This document shows, piece after piece, positions 32,705 to 41,016 of a DNA stretch of 64,000 nucleotides. The stretch covers positions 62,001 to 126,000 of the forward strand of contig JADKAV010000010.1 in assembly GCA_016719135.1 (NCBI GenBank), given 5' to 3'. The DNA comes from Micrococcales bacterium (lineage in GTDB: Bacteria; Actinomycetota; Actinomycetes; S36-B12; UBA10799). The translations under genes were made by a program, and so were the position numbers. How positions within the stretch are numbered: position 1 is the stretch's first letter; every line of letters begins with the position of its first letter. Below the pieces are notes generated by a model. That model did not search any database and was not told the DNA's origin. It was given only the letters and a program-made list of their open reading frames with translations.

Positions 32705-32717
32705 TACCATCGTCGGT
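32705..32717 (+). promoter_or_regulatory. -10 box of tRNA-Ser(GGA)
   Basis: TACCAT (32705-32710) stands seven bases before the first tRNA base. The tRNA-Ser(GCT) gene has TACACT at the same distance (49326-49331), both after CCCG, so transcription appears to start at or near the mature 5' end. Confidence 0.45.
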
Positions 32718-32802
32718 GGAGGATTCGCCTAGTGGCCTATGGCGCTCGCTTGGAAAGCGGGTTGGGTTAACGCCCTCAGGGGTTCGAATCCCCTATCCTC
32801 CG
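32718..32802 (+). tRNA. tRNA-Ser (anticodon GGA)
   Basis: Class II tRNA: acceptor GGAGGAT pairs with ATCCTCC, discriminator G, anticodon loop TTGGAAA with GGA, a long variable arm and T-arm GGGGTTCGAATCCCC. CCA is not encoded. It decodes UCC and UCU. It is followed by a 19-bp terminator stem and the first tRNA-distal array. Confidence 0.97.
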
Positions 32803-32803
32803 C

Positions 32804-32848
32804 GCGTGAGAAGGCCCCCCAGTGTTTTTCTGGGGGGCCTTCTCACGC
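32804..32848 (+). terminator. Strong terminator hairpin after tRNA-Ser(GGA)
   Basis: A perfect 19-base stem (GCGTGAGAAGGCCCCCCAG and its complement) encloses the loop TGTTTTT. The terminator after tRNA-Ser(GCT) has the same loop with an unrelated stem. Confidence 0.85.
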
Positions 32849-33303
32849 GCGGAGCACGTAGCACGGATTCGGGAGGAGCGAGGCCGTCAGGCCGAGCGAC
32901 GGTTCCCCTATCCTCCGCTCGCAGGTGTGTGGCTGAGGTGGAGATGTCCCGCTAGTTGCCCGATAGCCCGCTAGTTGCCCAATGGCCTGCAATCTGGGGG
33001 TCACCCGGCAACCAATGGGTCAGTGCGTGAGGAAGGCCTGGCCGACGGTTCCCCTATCCTCCGCTCGCAGGTGTGTGGCTGAGGTGGAGATGTCCCGCTA
33101 GTTGCCCGATAGCGCTGCCCACGCTGGGGGTCACCCGGCAACCAATGGGTCAGTGGGGGCGCGGTCCCCATCCTCCGCTGCGGTGTGGCTGAGGTGGAGA
33201 TGTCCCGCTAGTTGCCCGATAGCCCGCAAGTTGCCGAATGGCCTGCAATCTGGGGGTCACCCGGCAACCAATGGGTCAGTGCGTGAGGAAGCCTGGCCGA
33301 GCG
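32849..33303 (+). repeat. tRNA-distal tandem array after tRNA-Ser(GGA) (family III)
   Basis: Three units begin with a copy of the tRNA's own 3' end lacking five T-loop bases: GGTTCCCCTATCCTCCGC at 32901 and 33047 and a degenerate GGTCCCCATCCTCCGC at 33163 (periods 146 and 116). Each unit continues with GCTGAGGTGGAGATGTCCC, GCTAGTTGCCCGATAGC and CACCCGGCAACCAATGGGTC. GTTGCC and GGCAAC can pair. In front of the first copy, GGAGGA (32872) can close on TCCTCC (32911) around a GGCC-GTCA-GGCC hairpin. No coding potential is convincing. Confidence 0.85.
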
Positions 33304-33326
33304 AGGGCTCTCTTCCCTTCGCTCGG
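33297..33326 (-). terminator. Hairpin beyond the penicillin acylase gene
   Basis: CCGAGCGAGGG (33297-33307) and CCCTTCGCTCGG (33315-33326) pair imperfectly around a seven-base loop, just past the stop of the leftward acylase gene. There is no T-run, so termination is only probable. Confidence 0.4.
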
Positions 33327-33334
33327 GGCCGGAC

Positions 33335-36067
33335 CTACCTGCCCACGCTGACCGCCTGCTGGAACGTCGGACGGTTCTGGAACGGGTACACGCTCGGGGC
33401 AGTCACCCCGGCGGTCACCCGCGCCCGGTTGGCGTTCCAGCACGAGGGCTGGGGGTCGGTCACGCATGCGCCAGCGCCGTAGAGCTGCTCGGGAGTGACG
33501 GTGAGCGCCTGCTTCAACGAATCCTGCAGGGCCGTGCTGCAGGCGGTCTTGTCGCCGTTGCCGCAGAACGCCACCGGGAAGCCGCCCGGCACCGGTGCGC
33601 CGGTCTGCACGCGCTGCAGATCCTGCAGGCTGTAGCCCCACCAACCATCGGAGAAGCCAGGTGCGCTCGGGCGGCTCGACACGGCGCCGAACGAGATCAT
33701 GTTCTGGATCTCGCTGAAGGCTTCGGTGCCCAAGCCCGACTCGAACTGCGCGGTCAGCAACTTCGGCCACCAGGCGTCAAGAATCTGGATCGTCGTGGTG
33801 TGCTTGAACGCGCCGTCCTTGTCGAGGTCGCGGCGGTGTCCGCCGTCGGCCATCCACGCCTTGAGCTTGTCGATCGCCGCAGTCAGTTCCGGATCAGAAA
33901 CCGTGCCCATCGCTTCGAACACCGTCGGCAGCACCTTGGCCGCGCGGATGTCCTGCGTGGCCGATTCCTCCATGGCTTGCACGACCTGCGCAAGCGTGGC
34001 TTTCTTTCCGCCGCTCACGGCAGTCTGCAACTTCTCCTCGATGAGGTTGGAGCGGTAGAACGGCCCGAAGCCCCACTGCCGATCGGAGGCAGACCAATCC
34101 TTGGCTGGTTTGTTGTTCCACGAGACCATCACGGCTTGGTTCTTGGTCTGCGGGTGCCGTTCGGGGGCCAGCAGGTCCATCGTGTAGTTCTTCGGATCGA
34201 AGCCTTGCCAGTCGTACTTGCCGGTCCCGAGTACTGGGAAGTCCGGGGAGGTGCCCTTCGCGCGTTCGGGGTAGGCGCCCGACAGGTAGTACGCGGTGTG
34301 CTTGGCGTTCTGGAACGCCCAGTTGAAGGTGAACTGGATCTTCGAGGCCGACTGCTGGAACTTCTTCGGCGAACTCATTCGGTCGGGTTCATTGAACCGG
34401 CGGAAGCCCATGATGGAATCGGCCTCGTGCAGGTAGGTGGTACGGGCGGTGGCGTACGCGACTTTCTTGCCGTTCACGGTTCCGTAGTGGGTCACGAGTC
34501 CATGCACGGTGCGGTACACCTTCAGCTTGGCCTTGCCCGCAGGTGTCTTGTCGATGGCGTTCGGCGCCCAGGCCAGGTTGCGGACCAGCTTCTCCATCTT
34601 GCGGCACTTGCCCTTGTACGTGTACTTGTACTTGCTGTCGTCGCAGAGCACCTCAGCGAAGGTGTCCACATTGTCCGAGCCGGCCGAGGTGGCGCTGAAG
34701 GTGTAGTCGCGGCCGCGTCCCAACTGCACGTACATGCTCACGCCGGGGAAGGACGCGCCGCGGGCGTCGATGCCCGGACCGTGCAACTCCAGTTCCATGA
34801 GCACCTGCGGCAGGTAGTAGCCGACCTGCGGCCCGAGCACGCCCAGCGGACGGCCGTTGGCCGAGTTCTTGGCCGAAAGCAACTCCCAGTTCGAGTGGTG
34901 CCCGTCGAGTTGCTCCTTCTGGATCGCATCCCCCACCGACGCGCTGTCGTCGGCGGCCGCCAGCGCTGAGCTCGATGAGTCGCCGGAGATGACCTTCCAC
35001 GGCGTCACGCTGGTGCCGGGGTCCGGCAGTGCGAGGCCCTTCGGGGCGAACGAGTCACCGGTTTGGTACGGGAAGCTCTCCGGGATGGTTGTCGGTGCGG
35101 TGGGGTTGTTCTTGGAGCGGAAACCGGTCCAGATGGCCCGTCCCTGCTCGACGCCGAACCGGGCCTCCAGCGCCCGCAGAATCTGCGCCGATGTGACCTC
35201 GGCACCGCCGCCGCGGCCGAAGATGCCGCCGAACAGCGTTGCCACGGACATGACGTCGGTGGCCTTCCATTTCTTGAGCTTCTGCCCGACCGCTGCGTAC
35301 TCACCGGGCAGCAGTGCGTCGTCCTTGCCGGCAGCCTTGATGTAGGCGTTGATTCCCTTGACGTAGGCCTTCACGTCCTTGCGCAGCTTGTTCCATTCCT
35401 TGAGGCTGCCTTGGGCCGGGGCTTTGAGCATGCGCTTGAGGTCGGCCTCGGTGTACGCGTTGTTCTGCCACTGATTCGCGTCGGCGTTGAGGTTCCCACC
35501 GCCCAGGAAGTTGGTCAGGTCCGCACGGCCGGTGTGACGCAGCACATCCATCAGGAACAGGCGGTCGTTGGCCGAGGCGTAGCCGGCTCCGAACATCGTG
35601 TCGCTGCGGGTCTTGCCGTAGATGCGTGGGACGCCGTACTGCTTGTCCCGCAGGATGGTCACACCCTTGCGTGGCTTGACCGTCTTCGCGCGGTTCTTCT
35701 TCTTCACGCCGAAGGTCGCGTCCTTGTAGTAGTCCTTGACCTGCGAATCGGTCAACGTCGGTGAGGCGTAGAGCAGGCCGTCATAGAGCGGTTGCTGGTC
35801 GGCCCAGTGCTTGGGCAGGGCGCCGGTAGCCCGAAAGTTCAGGATCTGGCCGAGGGTGTCGAGCCCGTTCTGTCCAGGCGGCAGCACGTTGCGGAAACCG
35901 CCGGCGTCGTTCTTGCCGTAGGCCCCGGGGTTGTCGGCGGCTGCGGGCACGTCACCAGCGGCGCGGCTATCCCCGTCATTGGCAGGACCCTGTGCATAAG
36001 CAGGTGCGGCGATGAGCACACTGGCTGCTGCGAGGGGGACGGCGATCCGGGACAGTGCACGATGCAT
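33335..36067 (-). CDS. Penicillin acylase family (Ntn hydrolase), secreted
   Basis: A 910-residue exported precursor. Signal peptide MHRALSRIAVPLAAASVLIAAP ends near AYA (residue 25; quoted in part). The alpha region contains RDKQYGVPRIYG, typical of the family start, and the beta chain should begin at the nucleophile Ser392 in GHHSNWELLS after autocatalytic cleavage. Later family landmarks are FSATSAGSDNVDTFAE and FNWAFQNAKHTAYYLSG. Members hydrolyse acyl amides such as penicillins or acyl-homoserine lactones, so quorum quenching or antibiotic breakdown are possible. It stands alone between two repeat loci (33303 and 36267). Confidence 0.92.
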   Translation of the reverse strand: MHRALSRIAVPLAAASVLIAAPAYAQGPANDGDSRAAGDVPAAADNPGAYGKNDAGGFRNVLPPGQNGLDTLGQILNFRATGALPKHWADQQPLYDGLLYASPTLTDSQVKDYYKDATFGVKKKNRAKTVKPRKGVTILRDKQYGVPRIYGKTRSDTMFGAGYASANDRLFLMDVLRHTGRADLTNFLGGGNLNADANQWQNNAYTEADLKRMLKAPAQGSLKEWNKLRKDVKAYVKGINAYIKAAGKDDALLPGEYAAVGQKLKKWKATDVMSVATLFGGIFGRGGGAEVTSAQILRALEARFGVEQGRAIWTGFRSKNNPTAPTTIPESFPYQTGDSFAPKGLALPDPGTSVTPWKVISGDSSSSALAAADDSASVGDAIQKEQLDGHHSNWELLSAKNSANGRPLGVLGPQVGYYLPQVLMELELHGPGIDARGASFPGVSMYVQLGRGRDYTFSATSAGSDNVDTFAEVLCDDSKYKYTYKGKCRKMEKLVRNLAWAPNAIDKTPAGKAKLKVYRTVHGLVTHYGTVNGKKVAYATARTTYLHEADSIMGFRRFNEPDRMSSPKKFQQSASKIQFTFNWAFQNAKHTAYYLSGAYPERAKGTSPDFPVLGTGKYDWQGFDPKNYTMDLLAPERHPQTKNQAVMVSWNNKPAKDWSASDRQWGFGPFYRSNLIEEKLQTAVSGGKKATLAQVVQAMEESATQDIRAAKVLPTVFEAMGTVSDPELTAAIDKLKAWMADGGHRRDLDKDGAFKHTTTIQILDAWWPKLLTAQFESGLGTEAFSEIQNMISFGAVSSRPSAPGFSDGWWGYSLQDLQRVQTGAPVPGGFPVAFCGNGDKTACSTALQDSLKQALTVTPEQLYGAGACVTDPQPSCWNANRARVTAGVTAPSVYPFQNRPTFQQAVSVGR

Positions 36068-36266
36068 GAGCTACCTCGTTCTCTGGCGTTCGCACGACAC
36101 TCTAGGCGCGGAATCGGGACGGTGAGAAGCGTTTGTGCCGATCCACGCCGGAGGTCACCGTTGGTTCAGGAATCGAGTCGCCGTGGTGGCTGACCTGCCG
36201 GGTCTCGGACTTGGTGTTCAGCCGTTGAACCCCCGCACGACTGGCTGGCCGTCCGGCCGCGGCGAA

Positions 36267-36384
36267 CAGGCGTTGGAGTTGGGTACGGGGGTTGGAGAAA
36301 CGTACGGGGGTTGGAGATAGACCCGCCGTGGGACTCCAACGGATGTACCTGTCTCCAACGGAAGTGCTGAAGTCCAACGGCTGC
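36267..36384. repeat. Six-site inverted array, copy B (family II)
   Basis: TTGGAG starts at 36273, 36292 and 36311; TCCAAC starts at 36335, 36354 and 36373. Spacings are exactly 19-19-24-19-19, identical to copy A, while the 13-base fillers differ. Outer arms begin ACAGGCGTTGGAG and end TCCAACGGCTGCC. It lies about 16 bases beyond the stop of the leftward DUF2207 gene; the flank 36068-36266 up to the acylase gene holds nothing recognised. Confidence 0.85.
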
Positions 36385-36399
36385 CACCACGCGCCCCGC

Positions 36400-38157
36400 T
36401 CACCACGAACCCCCGCCGCCGCCACCCGAGCCACCGCCGCCGCCACCACCACCGCCGGAGGACGAGGAGCGCTGGGTCGCCTGGTAGGCGGCCACAGCCG
36501 ATGCCTCCACCGCGACCACTCCGGTCGACAGTGCCCACATGCGCGAGGTGTTCGTGGGCGAGGAGTAGAGATGCGAGGTGCCGGCCAGCGCCGAAGCCTC
36601 CGGGCTACCCGGTGGTGGAGTGCAGGACGCGGCCCATTCTTCCGCGCAGTCGAAGGCAACCGCCCACGGCAGGTACTCGTCGAAATGCCGTACCCGCGCG
36701 GCGTAGTCGAAACGCTCCGACGAGGCCGGTGTGGACAGCACCTTCTTGAACCCGGCGGTGGCGTCGCGCAGGTCTGACCCGCGATCGGTGATCCGGGTGG
36801 TGTCGCGGCGGTTGATGATCAAGCCGACGGCGGCGGCAACCCACAGCGCCAGCGCCACAACCAGCCCGTCGTTGAGCCAGATCAGCGCACTGAATCCACC
36901 GATGATCGCCATGTAGATGAGCAAAAGCGCCCACCCGGATCCACCCACCCGGGTCGCCAAAGCATCCCTGACGGCGCGGTCGTCGACCTCGGACTTGACG
37001 GTCCCGTCGAGGCTGGACAGAAGTTTGCCGTCGGCGACGCTGCCCTTGGAGATGGTGCGCGATGCGCCGGGCCGTTGCAGCCCCAGGCTGTCGATCGCTG
37101 CCTGGAATCCCACCAGGTCGGGTACGGGATTCTGGGTACGGGTCAACTGGATCCAGTCCGGGCCGTCGTTGTCGTGCACCGAGCGTTGTTCAGCCTGGAA
37201 ATCGACGACGTTGTGCGCCACAAGGTTGAGCAACACCGCAGGCACGCCACGACTTGCCGGGGTCTCGTCGAGCGTCCAAGTGGCCACCAGCGGATCCGGC
37301 CCGGGCGGTTCGAAACGCAGGGCAGGGTTTAACCGGCGTTCCCTGGAACCGGCGAACGTCCTCACCGTGAGTAACAGCGACAGTGCCACGAAACCCAGCG
37401 TTGCGAACAGCAGCAAGGTCTGTCCGGCCGTGCGCCCGGCACCCGGGGCAGACTGCGCGAAATACGCCTGCATGGTGATCGGGGTGTACGTGGGCAGTTG
37501 GCTCACCGAGATCCGGTACTGGCCGTCTGCCTGAGTGATCTCGCACGGCACTGCCGCCTCGCAGGTGGGGGGCTGAACGGTCGGGGGGACAGATGCGCGG
37601 ACCTCCACCTGTCGCATCGGCATGGACCAACCTGACCCGACGACGTCCCAATACCACTGCGACCCGGCGCCCTCCGGGCCATCCTTGGGCGCGGTCAACG
37701 CGTTTTCGGTGGTCGAGATGATCCGGTAGCGCTGGATGCCACGATCGAACGTGCGCCCCTGGGAACCCACCCGGATGGTCTTGGTCCCGCCGCCCTCCTG
37801 GGACACGATGTACGGCTCCGGCACCCAATCGCCGCCCTGCCGTCGCTCCACGGACACGACCTCGACCGGGTGCTCGATGTTCGCGTACTGCGCGTCCTCG
37901 GTGTCGAAGATCCGATAGATCCCGTGCTTGCCGTAGGTGGTGAATTCCACCGAGATGACCTCGGTGATCGCCAGTCGCCCGTCGGGCTCGAGGACGAACT
38001 TGGCACGGTAGTCGTCGACGATGGAAGTGTCTTCGACGTCGCCGCCGGAACTGGTGAAAACGTCCTTGAACGGCACCGGGTACACACCGAACCAACCGGC
38101 CACAATTGCGCCGCCGAGCAGCACCACCAGTAACAATCTCAACTTCGGGATCCGCAT
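36400..38157 (-). CDS. DUF2207 membrane protein with a glycine-rich tail
   Basis: A 585-residue protein: N-terminal signal/anchor helix (RLLLVVLLGGAIVAGW), a large extracytoplasmic DUF2207 beta domain (YRAKFVLEPDGRLAITEVIS, GIQRYRIISTTENAL), then membrane helices near residues 275-295 and 415-460, and a cytoplasmic domain ending in SSSS followed by poly-Gly and SW. The low-complexity tail is common in the family. It is divergent from lemA with only 18 bases between start codons; these two families usually occur together, and are thought to work on the cell envelope, but the function is unproven. Confidence 0.87.
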   Translation of the reverse strand: MRIPKLRLLLVVLLGGAIVAGWFGVYPVPFKDVFTSSGGDVEDTSIVDDYRAKFVLEPDGRLAITEVISVEFTTYGKHGIYRIFDTEDAQYANIEHPVEVVSVERRQGGDWVPEPYIVSQEGGGTKTIRVGSQGRTFDRGIQRYRIISTTENALTAPKDGPEGAGSQWYWDVVGSGWSMPMRQVEVRASVPPTVQPPTCEAAVPCEITQADGQYRISVSQLPTYTPITMQAYFAQSAPGAGRTAGQTLLLFATLGFVALSLLLTVRTFAGSRERRLNPALRFEPPGPDPLVATWTLDETPASRGVPAVLLNLVAHNVVDFQAEQRSVHDNDGPDWIQLTRTQNPVPDLVGFQAAIDSLGLQRPGASRTISKGSVADGKLLSSLDGTVKSEVDDRAVRDALATRVGGSGWALLLIYMAIIGGFSALIWLNDGLVVALALWVAAAVGLIINRRDTTRITDRGSDLRDATAGFKKVLSTPASSERFDYAARVRHFDEYLPWAVAFDCAEEWAASCTPPPGSPEASALAGTSHLYSSPTNTSRMWALSTGVVAVEASAVAAYQATQRSSSSGGGGGGGGGSGGGGGGSW

Positions 38158-38163
38158 CAGCGC

Positions 38164-38175
38164 TACCCTGCCCTC
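38164..38175 (+). promoter_or_regulatory. -10 box of leaderless lemA inside the 18-base divergent gap
   Basis: TACCCT (38164-38169) ends six bases before GTG 38176. The whole spacer between the two divergent start codons is 18 bases, so the -35 of lemA must lie inside the DUF2207 coding region. Confidence 0.5.
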
Positions 38176-38724
38176 GTGGCTCTCGTGATTATTGTGATCG
38201 TAATCCTCCTGGTCGGGCTTGGCGTGGTCTTGTACAACCGGCTGATCCGCCTGCGCAACAAGGTCGAGGAGGCGTGGGCGCAGATCGACGTGCAATTGCA
38301 GCGCCGCCACGACCTGATCCCGAACCTGGTCAGCACCGTCAAGGGGTACGCCTCGCATGAGAAGGGCACCCTCGAGGAGGTGACCGCCGCCCGCGCGGCT
38401 GCTGTCTCGGCGCAAGGGCCCGCGGCCGCGGGGCAGACCGAGAGCATGCTGAGCTCTGCGTTGGGCCGGTTGTTCGCGGTGGCGGAGAACTACCCGGATC
38501 TCAAGGCCGATCAGAACTTCCGCCAGCTGCAGGAGGAACTGTCCGAAACCGAGGACAAGGTCGCGTTCGCCCGGCAGTACTACAACGACAATGTTCGTGA
38601 GTGGAACACGCGGATCGCGAGCGTTCCGGACAACCTTGTGGCGGGCCTCATGCGGGCCGAGAAGGCTGAGTACTTCGAACTCGAAGGTGGCGCCGGAGCG
38701 GCTCCGCAGGTCAGTTTCGAGTGA
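38176..38724 (+). CDS. lemA: LemA family protein
   Basis: A 182-residue protein with one N-terminal membrane helix (ALVIIVIVILLVGLGVVLY) and a four-helix cytoplasmic or outer domain containing the LemA signature RLRNKVEEAWAQIDVQLQRR, RHDLIPNLVSTVKGYA and FAVAENYPDLKADQNF. Partner gene DUF2207 is divergent across an 18-base gap, unlike the usual co-directional order. The stop overlaps the likely start of the GH13 gene as GTGA (38721-38724). Confidence 0.92.
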   Translation: MALVIIVIVILLVGLGVVLYNRLIRLRNKVEEAWAQIDVQLQRRHDLIPNLVSTVKGYASHEKGTLEEVTAARAAAVSAQGPAAAGQTESMLSSALGRLFAVAENYPDLKADQNFRQLQEELSETEDKVAFARQYYNDNVREWNTRIASVPDNLVAGLMRAEKAEYFELEGGAGAAPQVSFE

Positions 38725-40033
38725 GTGCAGTGCACCCGCCTGGGTCGAGCACGTCGTCTGGTGGCAGGTGTACCCGCTGGGATTCCTCGACGCACCCACC
38801 GCTGCGGATCCCGAGGTCGTGCACCGTCTGCCGAGCCTGGAGAACTGGCTGGACTACCTGATCGAGCTCGGCGCCTCTGGCCTGGCGCTGGGCCCGATGT
38901 TCGCTTCGTCGTCGCACGGCTACGACACGATCGACTACTACCGGATAGACCCCCGCATCGGGGATACCGAGGACTTCGAGCGCCTGGTCGAAGCCGCCCA
39001 TGAGCGTGGAATCCGGGTGCTGCTGGACGGCGTGTTCAACCATGTCGGCCGACAGTTCCCGATGTTCCAGCAGGCGCTGCGCGAGGGGGAGGGCTCACCG
39101 GCTGCCGAATGGTTCCACCTCTTCTGGAAGGGCGAGGACCGGGAACCGGAGTATGAGCACTTCGAGGGGCATCGCGATCTGGTTACCCTCAACCACGGCA
39201 GTTCGCAGGTGGTGGACTTCGTGACCGAGGTGATGTGCCACTGGCTGCAACGGGGGGCCGACGGTTGGCGCCTGGACGCGACCTATGCGATTCCGGCCGA
39301 GTTCTGGGCGCAGGTCCTGCCCCGGGTCCGCGAACGTTTTCCGGACGCGTACATCGTCGGCGAGATGATCCACGGCGACTACAGCGCGTACGTCGCGCAA
39401 GGGCAGCTGGACTCCGTGACCCAGTACGAGTTGTGGAAGGCGATCTGGAGTTCGCTCAACGACCACAACTTGCACGAGCTCGACTGGACGTTGGGCCGGA
39501 ACAACGAGTTCCTCGATCAGTTCGTCCCGCTCACGTTCCTCGGTAACCACGACGTCACCCGCATCGCGAGCAAACTGACCGACCAGCAGCACTACCCGCA
39601 CGCGGTGGCGATCCTGATGACGGTCGGGGGCACGCCGTCGATCTACGCCGGTGATGAGCAGGGTTTCCTCGGCATCAAGGAGGACCGCCCAGGCGGCGAC
39701 GAGCAGGTGCGTCCCCCGTTCCCGCAGCAGCCGGATGACCTGGCGCCGTTCGGCCAGCAGCTCTACCACCTGCATCAGGAACTGATCGGGCTGCGCCGCC
39801 GGCATCCGTGGCTCACACAGGCACGCACGCAGGTGCTGCATGTGGCCGATGAGCAGATGGTGTTCCGCAGTGCGTGGGGCGACGACGCCCTTGTGGTCGG
39901 GCTCAATCTCAGTGACGAGCAGGTCACTGTGCATGGACCCGGTGGCACCGAGGTGTTGGCAGGCAACGGCTGGATCGACGGTTGGGAGACGGTGGGCCTG
40001 CCTGCGCATGGCTGGGCGATCCTGACGGCCTGA
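38721..40033 (+). CDS. GH13 alpha-amylase family enzyme (start region probably frameshifted)
   Basis: About 437 residues of a (beta/alpha)8 glycosidase. The four conserved regions are present: LLDGVFNHVG (I), GWRLDATYAIP with the nucleophile Asp (II), YIVGEM with the acid Glu (III) and FLGNHDVTR with the stabilising Asp (IV). The natural opening PAWVEHVVWWQVYPLGF has no start codon in its own frame near the lemA stop, whereas GTG 38721 overlaps that stop as GTGA in another frame; one missing base near 38740 would join them. Otherwise an ATG at 38591, 130 bases inside lemA, must be used. Substrate among glucans or trehalose-type sugars is undecided. Confidence 0.82.
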
Positions 40034-40076
40034 GCACCGCCTGCCGGCCAGTTCGCGCATTTGGAACAATGGGCCG

Positions 40077-40877
40077 GTGCGCATCGTCACCTGGAACGTC
40101 AACTCCCTGCCCAGCCGTATGCCCCGGATGCGGGTGTGGCTGCAGGTCATGAAACCGGATGTCCTCTGCCTGCAGGAGACCAAGATCGCCGACGAGCAGT
40201 TCCCGTACGAGGACCTGCGTGAGCTGGGATATGAAGCCGTGCACCGCGGGGATGGTCGCTGGAACGGGGTGGCCATCCTGTCGCGGGTCGGGATCGACGA
40301 GGTCGTAACCGACCTTCCGGACGTGTGTGGTTTCCCCAACGACGACGACCCTCCCGAGCCGCGGTTCCTCTCGGCGGTGTGCGGTGGTGTGCAGGTGGTC
40401 TGCGTCTACGTGCCCAACGGGCGCACGCTGGAGAACCCGCACTACCTGTACAAACTGCGGTGGCTTTCGGCGCTGCACCGGTTCGCGGCACAACCGGCCG
40501 CCGGCCCGCGTCCGTTCGCGATCCTCGGCGACTTCAACGTCGCCCCCCACGACGAGGACGTGTGGAATATCGCCGACTTCGAGGGCAGCACACATGTGTC
40601 CGAGCCGGAGCGGGTGGCGATCCGCGAACTCGTGGAGCTGGGTCTGGAGGACCTCCCGCCGACGATCAGTAAGGGCAACCCGTTCACCTTCTGGGACTAC
40701 CGGGGCGGCAACTTCCACAAAGGTTTGGGCATGCGCATCGACCTGATCCTGGCCAACCCCAGTTTCGCCGCTGCGGTGTCGGAGACGTTCATCGACCGGG
40801 AGGCCCGCAAGACCGGCACGAAGGGCACCCCGCCGCCCAGCGACCACGCACCATTGATCGTTGATGTGGATCTCTGA
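40077..40877 (+). CDS. xth: Exodeoxyribonuclease III family AP endonuclease
   Basis: A 266-residue endonuclease/exonuclease/phosphatase-fold enzyme of base-excision repair. Motifs in order: ITWNVNSLPSR-like MRIVTWNVNSLPSR (metal Asn), VLCLQETKI (metal Glu), YVPNG, AILGDFNVAP (Asp/Asn pair), FTFWDYRGGNFHKGLGMRIDLI and C-terminal PSDHAPLIVDVDL with the catalytic Asp-His. AACAAT ends six bases before GTG 40077, so its transcript is probably leaderless. A reduced family II hairpin follows the stop. Confidence 0.93.
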   Translation: MRIVTWNVNSLPSRMPRMRVWLQVMKPDVLCLQETKIADEQFPYEDLRELGYEAVHRGDGRWNGVAILSRVGIDEVVTDLPDVCGFPNDDDPPEPRFLSAVCGGVQVVCVYVPNGRTLENPHYLYKLRWLSALHRFAAQPAAGPRPFAILGDFNVAPHDEDVWNIADFEGSTHVSEPERVAIRELVELGLEDLPPTISKGNPFTFWDYRGGNFHKGLGMRIDLILANPSFAAAVSETFIDREARKTGTKGTPPPSDHAPLIVDVDL

Positions 40878-40895
40878 GCGAGCAGCGGGAGGGCT

Positions 40896-40955
40896 GCATA
40901 CGCGTTGGAGTTGCGCGCGCGGTTTTTGTCCCGTGCCGATGTCCAACGCCTGTCC
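40896..40955. repeat. Reduced family II inverted repeat, copy C
   Basis: CGCGTTGGAGTTG at 40901 and GTCCAACGCCTGTCC at 40941 form one inverted pair (37 bases between TTGGAG and TCCAAC starts) with the same outer sequences as copies A and B. It lies 24 bases after the xth stop. Confidence 0.65.
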
Positions 40956-41016
40956 GCACTGATCGCCGACAGAGCCCTCTTCGCCAACTGGTAGCGACGC
41001 GACGTACCGTCGAGAG

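Noticed and set aside
32849..33303. CRISPR array or small protein gene in the repeats after tRNA-Ser(GGA)
   Set aside because: Repeat periods are 116-146 with units repeated throughout, not short repeats with unique spacers; frames encode only repeat translations.
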